Positions 10,784 to 23,100 of a DNA stretch of 64,000 nt are shown piece after piece. The notes beneath the pieces were generated by a model that was not told the origin of the DNA, made no database searches, and saw nothing but the letters and a program-made list of their open reading frames with translations. The stretch comes from Halisarca cf. caerulea (taxonomy: Eukaryota; Porifera; Demospongiae; Chondrillida; Halisarcidae), in assembly GCA_963170055.1 (NCBI GenBank), contig CAUJGJ010000397.1, forward strand, positions 3,285,001 to 3,349,000. Reading direction: 5' to 3'. Each line of letters opens with the position of its first letter. Position 1 is the first letter of the stretch. A program made the translations under genes and the position numbers.

Positions 10784-11353
10784 TGGGGCTCTGCAAAACA
10801 GTTCAGTTACAGTGTTTGCGTTCGTCTCTCCCTTGCGGATATTACAGACGCTATCCAGTCACTTTGGGTTCAATTGTTGCAATTGAACAAGCTGTTAAGT
10901 CTGCCTCAGTGTGACACCAGCGACAGCCTAATCAAAGAATTTGAGGAAATGGCCAAGGACTGGGTTCACAAATTCTGTTCAGTTTATCCAAAGAAGAGAG
11001 TTACACCATACATCCATGCTTTGCATAGCCACGTTGGTGAATTCTTAAGAAAGCATGGTTCACTGTTGCCATTCACACAGCAAGGACTGGAAAAATACAA
11101 CGATAAACTGACTCGCATATTCTTCCGGTAAGTTAAATTTTGCATTTGATGATTATGAGTATTAGTATTGTTACTGATACATCCTCTTCAGGGCAACTAA
11201 TATGAGGTCAAGAGAAGCCATGGTCCAGCTTTTACAGAAAGCCAATAGACTTGAATGGTTCAAGGACCATAATATGGACCAGTGTCCAAGAAGTGTGTCG
11301 TGCAGCAATTGCAGACAGCATTACTATACGATAATAACAATAATATTATTATA
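10784..11353 (+). pseudogene. C-terminal fragment of a transposon-type protein
   Basis: Two exons joined at 11127/11192 by canonical GT..AG signals give about 165 residues. The blocks HALHSHVGEFLRKHG, LPFTQQGLEKYND and a terminal CSNC cysteine pair resemble the end of a multi-copy invertebrate element protein with the pattern 'H..P.F......FTQQGLEK.ND'. No catalytic part is visible upstream; it is cut off at the gypsy 3' end. I cannot name the superfamily. Confidence 0.4.
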
Positions 11354-12389
11354 ATGATCAATGAATGACACGTCAAGAGAAATTAATAATAATATGAGTA
11401 CTATAATAATATATCAACTTGCCCTGTGAATCGGATGGGGGTCTGTCAGTCTCCGTTGCTGCACGATCCTGCTGCGGGTGGATCGATAAAGTAAAATTTT
11501 TGCACTTGTTGAAGTTATACGTAGCCATCGTAGTCAAGTTAGTGTTGTGAAAATTTTCACTTTATTTATAGCTTCGGGAGTTCGAAAAGCGCGGGAAAAA
11601 CCTGCCATAAAGAGGATGTACCAGAAAAATTGGCAGCGATCGATGCCGCCATTTTGATCCTCCCATTTAGTCCCTAATCCATTCCAGCATAGCTAGGCAC
11701 CGGCGCAATCATGGCACACGCTACGCCACTTGAAACACCAAGACCCCCCAGCTATGCCAGACTTTATTCCTTGCGATATCGGTTCTGGTGGCTGCGTTTT
11801 GCTTGGGGACCCGATGGGACACACTTATTTTCGTACTGCCATTACTGTACACAGCACCGCAAAGAGAAGACGCGGTTGTCTTATCCGGGTAAGTGCATGT
11901 GCACATTCCATTCCATTACTAAATGTATGAATGTAAGTCCTAATTCGCTTATATAACAGGGAAGGACATTACATCCTCGAGCCGAACGAAAGTGACGGCT
12001 ATTTTGGACACACTCGATCTCCGTTACCATCGGAGACGTTGCGGCGGCAGGCATGCCACGGTCGACGTGTAATTACTGTATGATTTAAATGATTTTTGTA
12101 AGTAAGCGTTTGACAATAATTATAATTGTGTTCATTGTTGGAGTTCATTAAAAAGTGAACTAAGAAAAATAAGTCACATGCATCCGTACACACTGTAATA
12201 CTATACATAATTACTGTTATAAATGCATATTGTAGGATATTCCTGTGGTCCATTGTATGGGCGCTGCAGCTTCCCTGTGTGGCTCTAAACAGTTGCACAG
12301 GACACAGTTAAAATTTTCTTTTGTCCAATGCCAGCCTCCCTCAGTTGTGTTGGGATAAACCTAAGAATACTGAAACCAATCACAAAACC

Positions 12390-12451
<62 letters not shown>

Positions 12452-12628
12452 TATGGTGTTGAAGCACATAGTCTCCTTCCCACAGTAATAATATATCATT
12501 GACTATCAACACATTATTGACAACCCATAACCAAAGACAAAAGAACTGCTGTACACAACACACAACGAACACACAGTATAAGATTCAGAACTACTGTTAG
12601 AGTAACATTTACCCTAAAGTACTAGTGA
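11354..12628. other. intergenic region with one weak two-exon frame
   Basis: An ATG at 11711 opens a frame whose exon could end at a good donor (CCGG/GTAAGTG, about 11888) and join an acceptor near 11959 to a short basic tail ending near 12072. Two frames are open across the first exon and neither resembles a known family, so I do not call it a gene. The rest is AT-rich with a (CA)n run. Confidence 0.25.
12391..12449. repeat. (CA)n microsatellite
   Basis: Uninterrupted CA dinucleotides, about 29 units. Confidence 0.95.
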
Positions 12629-13078
12629 ATGGCAAACACGGGTTTACAGGAGGCTTTGGCCGAACTTAAGAAGGCATTCGAGGATCACAAGTAAGACCCT
12701 GTCTGTACCTCTCCTATACACCACATTGACCCAACAATTTCGGTTACAGTATAACTTGTCCCGAAAAGTTTTTTCAACTACTGCTTGAGGAGCTTCCAAG
12801 CAGATTGAATTTTGAAGATTGTTTTGAAACTGCTTTGTTTGTAAGTTACCTAAGTCTAACTTGAATTCTGCATGACTTGTGTGAACAGCATAAGGTTACT
12901 GGTACAGTACAAACTCACCTACTCAGAAATCTATCCCTGAAATGGAGGATGAGGCAATAAAAAAATGTGCCTACCCCATATTCCCGTGACAAGTAGAGAG
13001 AATTCTCCACTATAAGTTCCCAGATGAGATATCTAGGGCAGAGGAGTCACATTTCGTAAGCTATATACAGCACACTGT

Positions 13079-13113
<35 letters not shown>

Positions 13114-13265
13114 CACACACACACACACACATACACACACAACACACACACACACACACACACATACACTATGAAAACTGACAATAAAACTGACACTTAT
13201 CTTTTGTATACTCACATGCAGGGATACTACATCACCATAAAAGATATTGCAAGGACCATTTTTTA
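12629..13265 (+). CDS. small four-exon gene with an in-frame TGA in exon 3
   Basis: Exons 12629-12690, 12750-12840, 12927-about 13056 and 13222-13265 join in phase at consensus splice sites. The product begins MANTGLQEALAELKK and contains FFQLLLEELPS, a helical protein of roughly 110 residues. I do not recognise the family. In exon 3 a TGA at 12987-12989 sits in frame, yet the frame stays open after it (VERILHYKFPDE...) up to a good donor, and exon 4 continues in phase to TAA. Either the gene ends at this TGA as a 72-residue protein, or it has a nonsense mutation, or the stop is read through. The intron before exon 4 contains CA repeats. Confidence 0.45.
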
Positions 13266-13813
13266 AAGATTTAGACTATGACATTTTAACACTGAGTTCT
13301 TGTAGCAATATGTTCTTTAACCTTAATATCATACACACATATGTACACAAACACGTGTGAGAGGAAGGAATATCCTATATATATTGGAGTGAGGGACACA
13401 TACATAGCATTACTTGTCTGGATGAGACAACAAGGGAACCTAAACAGTAAACTGCCTTTTGTTGTCACAACACACACAAAGCAAATGGACTAGAGTGAGC
13501 AAGACAAACACACATACATATGTACCTTAGTACCTTTTATAATTCTGAAATTAGTGTGAGGCGAGGGATCGACTGGCATGATGGGGGAGTATACTATCAG
13601 AGGGAGTGGATCAGTAGTGAGTGAAAGGACTGGAGTGAGGAATACACAAGCACACACACACAGACACACATACACACAGACACACACACACACCACATGT
13701 GTAAGAGGGAGTATTATTGGAGAAAGAGAATTGGTAGTGAGTGCATGGAGGGACTGGAGTGCGGAGGAATACACGTGGACACACACGCACACACACACAC
13801 ACACACATGCACG

Positions 13814-13864
<51 letters not shown>

Positions 13865-13920
13865 GCTACTGAAGGGAGTGGACTAATGTGCAGGCCTGGA
13901 GAAAATGTACAAGAACATAT

Positions 13921-13951
<31 letters not shown>

Positions 13952-14352
13952 ATGACACAAACATAATCATAGCAGTATTGTCTGGATGAGACAACAAGGG
14001 AACCTAAACAGTAAACTGCCTTTTGTTGTCTGTTGGGGGTGTTATTTACTATGTGATAATACTGAGCAAATTGACTCCGAACCACATATTCAACCCCCCC
14101 AGCAGATAACAAAAAGCAGTGTGTTTGAAGAATGAATTCCATTGCACTGACCTCATAGTAGCCAGACTGAAACTACAGCACCTGCACAAATGGTAACAGA
14201 ATAAAACTTCAATATCTGTACACACAGCATAATACCCAATGCACAGGACAGAACTTCAGTTCTGTTTCGGCCAATGCCAGGCACTCTTCAGCTGTGCTGG
14301 GGTAAACCCAAGAAAGGAAACTAGCAAAAACATACATGCATACATACACACA

Positions 14353-14385
<33 letters not shown>

Positions 14386-14517
14386 ACACACAGCACACAC
14401 ACACACACAGCACACATGTGTGAGAGGGAGTGCAATTGGAGAAATAGAATTGGTAGTGGGGGGAGGGACTTGAGTGAGGGATACAATCAATACATCAATT
14501 AGTCAAAATTGCAATTT

Positions 14518-14553
<36 letters not shown>
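13080..14553. repeat. CA-repeat field with duplicated cassettes
   Basis: At least six CA arrays (around 13080-13165, 13643-13695, 13776-13862, 13921-13958, 14346-14410 and 14519-14553) are embedded in duplicated unique sequence. A 46-bp segment starting GATGAGACAACAAGGGAACC occurs at about 13424 and again at 13985. A roughly 100-bp block beginning TAGAGTGAGCAAGACAAACA occurs at 13491 and 14566. I see no gene in it. Confidence 0.8.
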
Positions 14554-14554
<1 letters not shown>

Positions 14555-14841
14555 GCAAATGGACTAGAGTGAGCAAGACAAACACACATACATATGTACC
14601 TTAGTACTCTATATAATTCTGAAATTAGTGTGAGCCGAGGGATCGACTAGCATGATGGGGTGTACAGACTAGTGTGAGAGAGGGACTGGAATGACACACA
14701 CACACACAAATGCATGTAGTAGGCATTCTAGACATCAATAATGCTCAGCTTACATGCATAATGTAAAAAATGTTGATGATGACTTCTAAAAGTAATGGCT
14801 TTGAGAAAAGCCGTTGTTCACATATAAGGTCATGAAGAAAA

Positions 14842-15189
14842 CTAAAGAATACTGGACACCTCCAAGTAATCACAGGATACAGCATCTATACGAACAAACT
14901 TGAACACAGCAACATACTCACCTTTGGTAATCCTGACCTGTCCATCCATGTCCTCCTCGATGTCCTTCTTTCGTCTGATGTAAAAGCACACACTGTCCCT
15001 CGCACAATAGCAGAAGTCTCCTTGACAAATGAGCACAGCAAAGGGAGACGGGTGAATAATTCACAAACTAAACTATCCACACCCCCAATGTTAGTAGGAA
15101 CATCAGTCCACTTTATTCACCATAATAAGTGCCTTTTGTAACCAGTACTACCATGATAATTACAAAGCACACACACACCACACACGCAT

Positions 15190-15241
<52 letters not shown>

Positions 15242-16053
15242 ACACACAGACAGACACACACACAGAGAGAATATAACCTTCCAACATACACAGAGAATAG
15301 AGAACAGAACCTTCCAACATACCTCCAGAAAAAATCCTAATGTGCCAGCCTTGCCCAAAAGCAGGAACCAAGTCTGCATAGTGCTGGATCCCAAAGACAT
15401 TCTGGCTTCTAATGGTCTTATCTAACTTGGTACCACAAGTAACCAAGTGCCTCTGATAGACAGCCACATCCACTGGGATCTCCAAGTGCACCACTGGAGA
15501 ACTCTTCCTTGTGCTTACCAGGCGGGATTTCACCTGGTAAGCCAGCTCCTTGAGCCAAGGCACAGAAGGAAGCTCCGTATCTACAAAGAAACCAAAAATA
15601 TTGATTTTAATACTTAGTACTAGACTTATGAATACAAGTAGCATAATTAACATGCTACACAACTACTCGTGACTCACCGGGTTGGCTTTCGCCAGTAAGT
15701 TTCACGAGCTCCTCTTCCTTCTTCCACTCGTCAAACCGCTGGCCGTATCCAACGTAGTGTACTTTGTACCTTATAAGATAAAAAAAACGAAACATTGTGT
15801 TTTGGCATTGCACACGATGTGACATAGTAAAGAATAAGATTTCGTTAAAGAATGATGTACTTCAGAATACACAGGTCTCGATCAAAGGGTTTAAAAAAGA
15901 AGCTTACCGCTGATTTTCCGAATCGAATTTGACAACCTCTACGGGGTAGAGCTTGTCGTCTTTTCGGCTCCTCTTGACAGGTCCTGGCAACTGAAACGAA
16001 ACAACAGACCTGTAGCACACTTTTTTCGTCCTCTTCCTCAAGTCGTAAGACAT
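14842..16053 (-). CDS. chromo/Tudor-like domain protein, four exons
   Basis: Exons 15908-16053, 15678-15769, 15323-15580 and about 14842-15020 join in phase to a protein of about 225 residues starting MSYDLRKRTKK. Residues 30-75 (LYPVEVV...YKVHYVGYG.RFDEW) have the chromo-barrel/Tudor-knot pattern in which an aromatic cage ends in FDEW. Such modules usually bind histone tails or nucleic acid. The rest (LAYQVKSRL...SSPVVHLEIP, YADLVP...WHIRIFSGGDFCY, then VAVFKFVR) resembles an uncharacterised family common in sponges and cnidarians. The last exon could instead end at a GTGAGT at 14916-14921; I prefer read-through to the TAG at 14842 because the FKFVR block is typical of the family. The intron after exon 3 contains a CA array. 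Confidence 0.6.
15164..15268. repeat. (CA)n microsatellite in an intron
   Basis: CA dinucleotides with a few CG, CT and GA interruptions, between the last two exons of the chromo/Tudor-like gene. Confidence 0.9.
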
Positions 16054-16349
16054 CTCGCACTCGTCTCGCACGCTTCAATGACAAGTTCAATGGTCACGTG
16101 CACGTTGGGAGTCAGATGCTAATTTTATCCATGACCGGAAACGGATATTATGACACCGCCACGCATGAGCGCCCAGGGAGGAATTCCATACTTGTTAGCA
16201 CTTCTACACATCAAAGCATCATAAATACCTGGCTGAGCAGAAATGCGCGCAACAACCCCATATGGAATGTTAAAACATGACTTTACTAACTGTTAAAGTA
16301 ACTTGCATGATGATGTTCGAAAAAAGTACAAGTAAGACAAGAACGATAC

Positions 16350-16990
16350 AATACAAACAGTCTTACCGCGTTGATCGATGATGCCGTTGAAATACAAAAT
16401 AGGCGTCAGGAATCTATAAAAATGAATCAGTAATTACTCATAATGATCACACAGGGTATGCAATAGTAGATTTACCTCTTCGGGGTATCCCAAATTAAGA
16501 AAATGTTCCTTTAACTCTCGTAGAAGTGGAAAGTGCTAACAAGTCCTTTCAGCGTATTCTAGTCAATTTAACAATTGCTCCATAGTCAGCACGCGAATGA
16601 AATTCCCTACAAAAAAAGCATAAAATAGGTCAAGAAAAGGCCAACATCATAGCAACAGTTTGTGTAACTTACAAATATTCTTCGCGCAACCGAACGAAGA
16701 ATCTGAACTTGAACAAATCAAATCTTCAATGAATATTGTTAAAAGTGTAAATAGTAGCGATTCGAATACAACAACTGACTGTAATAAGGTTATGAAAAGT
16801 ATCCATGTAGGAAAAGTCTTCTCGATAGCGAACCAACATTTCACACTTGGCAAATTTCCCCTTCCTTAGTCACGTGATAAAGCGATTACGTAAGAATCAC
16901 ACGTAGGAATACATTATGCTAAAAATTGTGTAACATTACGTACTCAAACACGGAGTAATGGAATCGCTCCCTTTTTTTGTGTGTATTTTC
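16350..16990 (-). repeat. diverged duplicate of the 51.05-51.58 kb + 58.69-58.76 kb segment
   Basis: Ordered words are shared with the region around the pogo insertion at 51.6 kb: GATCACACAGGGTAT, TTTTAACTC versus CTTTAACTC with TGTAGAA or CGTAGAAG, TTCAGCGTAT, ATTATAGCGATTCG versus TAGTAGCGATTCG, CACGTG followed by TTACGT, and then TATGCTAAA and GAATCGCTCCC. Both copies hold a short splice-bounded exon on the minus strand (16500-16545: LKEHFLNLGYPEE; copy at about 51148-51180). The locus is too diverged for me to predict a full gene. Confidence 0.6.
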
Positions 16991-17039
16991 ACTCTATTGG
17001 TTAATAAGAGTTATTTATATTGGTGTGAACCTCGCGCTT

Positions 17040-17254
17040 TCTAACATTATACCTAACACTTACACATTGTCATACACATACATGCATACTATGTACTATA
17101 AATGAGAAAATTGTGTAAAATATACAATGTTTATACTCCACAATCAGCCCATGCATGCATACAATATACTGTTGCACTAACATACCTTTTATTATGGCAC
17201 TAAAAATTGTACACACATGCACAAACACACACACACACACACACACACGCACAT

Positions 17255-17292
<38 letters not shown>

Positions 17293-17310
17293 GCACTCAC
17301 ATCCATGTGT
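17040..17310. repeat. CA-bearing dispersed repeat, left flank of the 17.9-kb element
   Basis: The unit GTAAAATATAC..., TATACTS.ACAATCA.CCCA, TATACTG.TGCACTAA, ACCTTTT.TTA, then (CA)n also occurs at about 35235 and, in part, at 35526, in the same orientation. The CA run here spans about 17213-17291. Confidence 0.7.
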
Positions 17311-17348
17311 AACACCTTCCGATTAGCAATGACTCATTCCAATATAAT
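17311..17348 (+). repeat. left terminal inverted repeat of the 17.9-kb element
   Basis: Starts AACACCTTCC and ends ATTCCAATATAAT. It matches the reverse complement of 35187-35224 at 32 of 38 positions without gaps. Confidence 0.75.
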
Positions 17349-17972
17349 ATTTCAAATGGTTTATTGGTAGTTTTTACACATTATTGATGCTATTTACACA
17401 ATAGTTTGCTTATAATCCAATTGGATATTCATTCAGTGTATTTACATTCTTTGGGACACCAAATTTGATAACAATTTCCCAAAGGGTGCACCGTAAAATG
17501 ATTAAGAAAACTGATAATTTCATCAGATCTAAAGTGCAGTTGATAAAACAGATGAAAACATATAGTGTTATTGTCGAAGTTCCTCATACCTCCGTTTGAG
17601 GTATGTAACTGTCTCTTTTTGCAATCTGCATGTGGGAGTCATCTCGAAAGCAAACAGTATCAGACTGTCTTTGGGTACTGTGCTTTCCCACACCATTTTC
17701 TTGTTTCCCTTTGCACTACATGGTACCATCCATTCCTTCCACGAGGAATTCCACTTTCCTTTGTACCATATAACCACTACTTCATGATCCTTCACTTCTT
17801 TCACTTTTCCTATTGATGGATCCTCTCCATCCTCACAGTAGACAGCAACCCACTGACCACTTTCAATAGTGGTGGTAGAGGCTGTGACAACAGACTGCTG
17901 CCGTCTTCTCCCAAGAGAGATCTGTAAAAATGTATGTACATAACTATGATAAATTATGTCTTGCATGCTTTT

Positions 17973-18191
17973 ACAAATTTGTGAATCCTAGCTACTAGGA
18001 TAAAAGTTATATTTCTATCACATATGTTATGATTATATGCTTCCACAAATTTGTGAATCCAAGCTACTAGACGGTATACAGTTTGATAAAAGTGATAATA
18101 TTTGCATGCTTCCACGATTTTGTATGTCCTAGCTATACAGTGAGATATTTATTATTATTAGAATGATTTGCTTCCATAAATTTGCAAATAC
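17973..18191 (+). repeat. four-copy subterminal repeat (62-72 bp period)
   Basis: ACAAATTTGTGAATCC is perfect at 17973 and 18045 and degenerate at 18114 and 18176. Each copy is followed by GCTACTAG-like sequence and preceded by GCTTCCA. The same motif is inverted near 34.65-34.73 kb. Confidence 0.75.
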
Positions 18192-18476
18192 TAACCACTA
18201 GCAATTGTGCAATGATCTCACACGATGGATCGATATATGCATGTATGATGCCAGTGACGTAGAAAACGCGAACGTTGAGGATTGCAGCTGCGCTGGTAGA
18301 GGAGAGGGACTCGGGAGTCATGATCAACAACCCCTGTGATTCGAATTGACAATGTATTGATATAGAATTGGATACTTATCACTTTCTTTACAATAAAGAT
18401 GTTGAAGAGCTACTATTATTACAGGTTAGTGGCCGGTGGATCGATCTCATTGAAGCTACGTACGTATGTGTTTAGT

Positions 18477-18694
18477 ATAAGGTAGAGCGCCCTAATTCTG
18501 ATCATTCTCTAATGCCGATCAGTGCTTTTCCTGAGCGCAGGAACTATAGTTGGTGACATTTTAGCCTGCTATTTCTCAGCCCTACCACAGGACATTACAG
18601 CTACGGATAAATTAAGCCTAAATCTTCCTGTGTCTTCTAAGAGATGCGCGGTTATCAGGATTAATAGGGAGTGATCAGAATTAGGGCACCTTAT
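18477..18694. mobile_element. short MITE in an intron
   Basis: Inverted ends ATAAGGT...GCCCTAATTCTGATCA, the left arm carrying a 5-base insertion, separated by about 170 bp without coding content. Confidence 0.6.
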
Positions 18695-19139
18695 CTATGG
18701 TACGTCTACGTGCTTATCTCGGTGCTTATACCTAAACGTGAATCTTGATACTTTTTTCATAATTTGACTTTTGATCAGGTAGTGTAGTTATAGTAGACTG
18801 CCCAAGCGGGCTAAGTCTTTCTTTAGGGTAAACTGGGGTAACTTGGAACAGAATTGCCCAGCCATACCTGCCACTGCTGAATACCCAATTCCCGGAGACA
18901 TTATTATTGTTTACCCCCCCCCCCCCATTACCCTTAATTATACGGACTTATCTACTAGTTTATCACACGAGGCTGTGTTTATCCAATGGAGCTAAACCGA
19001 TTTTTCGAGGTTTTTTGTCTGCATTAATCTGGGGGGATGACGAATTTAAGGTTCTTTTTGCGTTAACTGTGCACCAAGTCCACCACTGCACGTTTCATTT
19101 CGGGTAAAGTGGGATAATAAGGAAGACTAGAGTCTAGTA

Positions 19140-19784
19140 CCCCATTTACACTGGAGCATTAAACCGGTTTAGAAAGCGCTTTAAAGTTAAATCGGTTTAA
19201 ACCGCTTGCGTGTAAACACGTTAAAGCGATTACGAAACCGGTTTAGCTAAACCACCTTTCGAGGTGGTTTGAAGTTGGTTCGAAACCGGTTTAAAGTAAA
19301 GTGCTTCGAGTGTAAACGGTTTTAGCAGGTTAATGCGATTTAAAATTGGACAGTGGCTTTACTTTTGTTTTTTTATTCGCAGCAAGAAGTCCTATTCTAT
19401 TTCGAAGAGATTCTACAAGGTAGATGAGAGAAAATTTTACATATAGCGGACGTTTCAGAGGAAGAAAACTATCCGAAGATAGCCGAAGAAGTGAATGCTA
19501 GAATTTTACCACCGACGAATGCTGCGGTACACTACACGCATTTATTTTACAAAGAAAGGATAACAAGACCACCAAAGTATAAATTGATGACACTTTTCCT
19601 TCTCTACTTAGGATAAAACGGTAAATGTCTCTTAAAGCGATTTAAAGCGTTCACACTATTGAGTACAAATCGCCTTTGAAATCGGTTCAAGCTGTTGTGT
19701 GTAAACGCGTTAAAGCGATTTAGTTAAATCGCTTTCGAAAGCGGTTTAACTAAATCGCTTTAAATTTCTCTAGTGTAAAAGGGG
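19140..19784 (+). mobile_element. 645-bp MITE, copy A
   Basis: Starts CCCCATTTACACTGGAG and ends CTAGTGTAAAAGGGG, with TA on both sides. Both arms carry many AAACCGGTTT/AAAGCGATTT words, giving long subterminal inverted repeats. The middle holds a decayed frame (KIAEEVNARILPPTNAAVHY-like). A second copy lies inverted at 45912-46553. Confidence 0.8.
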
Positions 19785-19910
19785 TATAGGAACCTAAAGA
19801 ATCTCAGGGTACAATCAGATTTCTTCTTGCTGAATGGAAAAACTCCTTTTTACCAAAGCCACTAACTTCCAAGCAAGTCATAGATGAACTAAATCAAGAT
19901 TTGTCACCAA

Positions 19911-19912
<2 letters not shown>

Positions 19913-19976
<64 letters not shown>

Positions 19977-20109
19977 ATGCGTGTGTGTGTGTAGACGTCA
20001 CATGGAACTGTACAACTGTTCAGCTGTTTTTACCAGTTATCTTTCCCAAACCCTTTCATCAGGTAGAATAAAATAGCGGCCAATGGAATGGGCTGCATGG
20101 GTACGAGAC

Positions 20110-20171
<62 letters not shown>
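19913..20171. repeat. two (TG)n microsatellites
   Basis: TG arrays at about 19913-19992 and 20114-20171 in the last intron of the DUF7869-type gene. Confidence 0.95.
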
Positions 20172-20172
<1 letters not shown>

Positions 20173-23100
20173 ATACATGTAAGACAAAGTGCTACAAAGC
20201 TATTTTTACACTATGTACTCCATTGAACTAGGGGAAAAGGTGGGCTTGTATGTGTAATGTGCATGCAACTAACCTGGTGTACAGGATGCTCCTCTGGGTC
20301 TCCCCCTTCATCGTTGCCATCTTGGGCTTCAACAATTTGTCGTCTAGAGAATCTGTTTACTGGCCACTCTATGGTCTCCTCTGACAGAGCATGACTGACT
20401 ACATGCCTCCATTCCTCAATGCTGTCTTTGGAGATCCACCGCTCCCAGGCATCTAGTTGACGTCTGAACATGGCAATCTCGCTCTTGCGGTCTTCTGGCA
20501 GTACCTGTGCAGGTGTAGTACCAATGTCGGGGAATGTCTGAAGAAGAGAAAATAAACTTAACTTGAAAACCCTGATGATTGAGAATTTTGTTGTCATGTA
20601 AATTTAAGAAAGCTGATATTGTCCAAAAAAATTATTCTTACGTTGAGAACTGTATCCTCTCCTTGCAAACATTGCCAGGGATCAGTTGATCTGTCCCAGT
20701 ACTTCATTACCACTCCTTCCATCCCCATCACAAACTGGAAGCAGAGTGGCTTGCTGTGCCCAGTCAGTTTGCTGTCTCCAACCCATTCCCTGATGTCAAA
20801 AATGCCTTTTAAGGGGCATACAATAGGAGTGGGGCTGTAGCTGTCCTCAACATGCTGTTTCAAATCTGTGTATGCAGTACAATAAAAACAATCACAGTGA
20901 TGCTATATTTATGCATGTCAACTCACTAAATAATTGTGGCAAATTTTGATGCTTCGGGTGTACATTAACACAATAGCCTTCATGGTACAAGGGTGAATTT
21001 AGGAGGGGAGTGGGGGGCCCAGCTCTCCCCTCCCCCCTTATAGCCCTGATTTGAATTTTTTTACAGAATATCCAAATTGCTCTAAACTGTACAGCTAACA
21101 CTACATAATAGCTTAAATAGTGCAAATAAACATTATAGGATTATCGAGTCTAACTACAAAGAATGTCGATTATGATTGGCTACCATCAGTTTTTGCGTAC
21201 TTACATACTCCTGGCTGCTGATGGGCATTTTTCATGACATGCTCACAAGCGTTAAACATAGCTGTAATGTTTAGCTGCAACATATGGTGCACAAGAAGTA
21301 TAGGTTTACATACTTGGACTATCCTATGCACCCCTCCCGCCCTCCTTTTTTGGGGCTAGATCTGCCCTTGCATATATAGCACACATACGTATGTACGTAC
21401 GTACATATGTGAGTAGTACTGCTGCACAGCATTGTTTCTTTACTAAACTTACTTCTACTAGTGGTAAGTTATCCTAGGCATAACTTACCACTAAGTGATT
21501 CAGCACCAGTGTGCTTCAAATGTGTGGATATCTTTGAGAATAGTTGGTCAACGTCTGCGTGGGTGTGACCAACTGGGAGGAAATTGACGTTGACCTATAG
21601 TACATTTAAACATATAAGCTGTCTTTCAAAATTAGTATGGTTTAATTACTTTACTAAGGCCATACCTGACGGAAGATCCCAGTCTTGACTAAGAAGCCAC
21701 AGTAGCCAAACAGATATCTGTTCTTGTTTTCTCTCCCGCAGTTGTCCAGCTGTAAGAACAGAGTCTCCGGAAGTCTGACCATCCTGTTTTTAAAAGAGAA
21801 AGGTATGTAATAATTTGCTCACATACATATGCAGTAACTGTTGTTTAGTTTCTTTGGATAACATGTACTAATGATTTTTTACATTAGACTACAATGTTAT
21901 TGCCAAGTCTGTCATAATCATGACCAATATTATTGTAAGGTCTGTAATGAAGACTTATGTACGTATTAGTTTTCAAGACCCAGGAGGTTTCGAAACAATC
22001 AACATACATACATCTGTGTATTAAGTACCTAGACTCTTATAAAAGATGGTGATACTGTTGTGTAAGTTAACATTTCTGTTGGATTAAGGAGGTGTCATGC
22101 ACTTGTGGGTTCATTTTTTGTTTGTGGGACTCACCTCTGTCTCATGTACTCCAGTGTTTCATTGAGCACATTTAAGGTTAAATTACTGTCATGAGGCCAC
22201 TGGTGGATGTCAGTGTAAGCGAGAGCTAGCTTGTCTCCATCAATTTGAGTATGCACTAGGACTCCTGTTATATGTGCAGTTATCCTAGGAAGAGTCTGTG
22301 TTGTCTTTGACTCTGGTACCATGAAGGGAAGGCACGTTTTTGCTGGTCCATCCCATCAATGATTATACACAAGTATTTGTTTGGCTCCAACCGTGAAAGC
22401 TCCCTATTGGTATAGTAGGCCTTCCGTTCAATCCTGTAAAAGTGCATAAGCATATGATCATACATAATATTGCTAGTCAGTCTGTTGCAGTGGCATTATG
22501 TCAGATCGTGAGTGTTGAGGTCATCCTCATTCGTAAAAAAATACTTCTCACAAATCTACGTACGTATTTGCCAGTTGTTGTTCAAACGTACTGTATTTCT
22601 TCAAGGTGTTTTCCAAACTCTTTTTCTAAAGCTTTGATTGTTGAGCTTTTGCCTGTATGTTTTAGTACATACGTAAGTACATATGTTCATACATACGTAT
22701 AGTGGAAATGGGATGGGCATCTTTATGCATTCAAGCATACCATTAGCTTCTTGACATGCTTTCTTGTACTGGGAGCAAATGTCACATTTGGCAAACCGAT
22801 TCACCTGAATTATAGCATTTGATGTTGTTTTATGTGACATACGTATGTACATGCATGCATGAGCTGTATGCTACAATTCTTGAGTCTACGTATGTTTATA
22901 CAAGTACATCTGTTTTGCATATTACATATTAGGTCATTCATATTGTGTAGTTGTACCATGCTACGCAATATGGATGCTTGTACAAGGGCATGTGTTTCTC
23001 ACTTTAGGAATGATGCACTCTGGAAACTCCTCCTCCCACATGGTGTAGAACATTGACTTCTTCAGGATGTCTGTCGGCATAATGCCTTGGTCGAGTAGTT

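Noticed and set aside
12987..12989. Selenocysteine codon as the main explanation of the TGA
   Set aside because: No selenoprotein-like motif around it and I could not identify a SECIS structure; kept only as a remote alternative.
13578..13966. Apparent CRISPR-like regular spacing of CA arrays
   Set aside because: Units are microsatellites with duplicated cassettes of unequal length; no short conserved repeat with unique spacers, and the DNA is eukaryotic.
18133..18330. 65-codon minus frame beginning near MTPESLSSTSAAAILNV
   Set aside because: It looks exon-like, but I found no partner exon or family match, and it overlaps the subterminal repeats.
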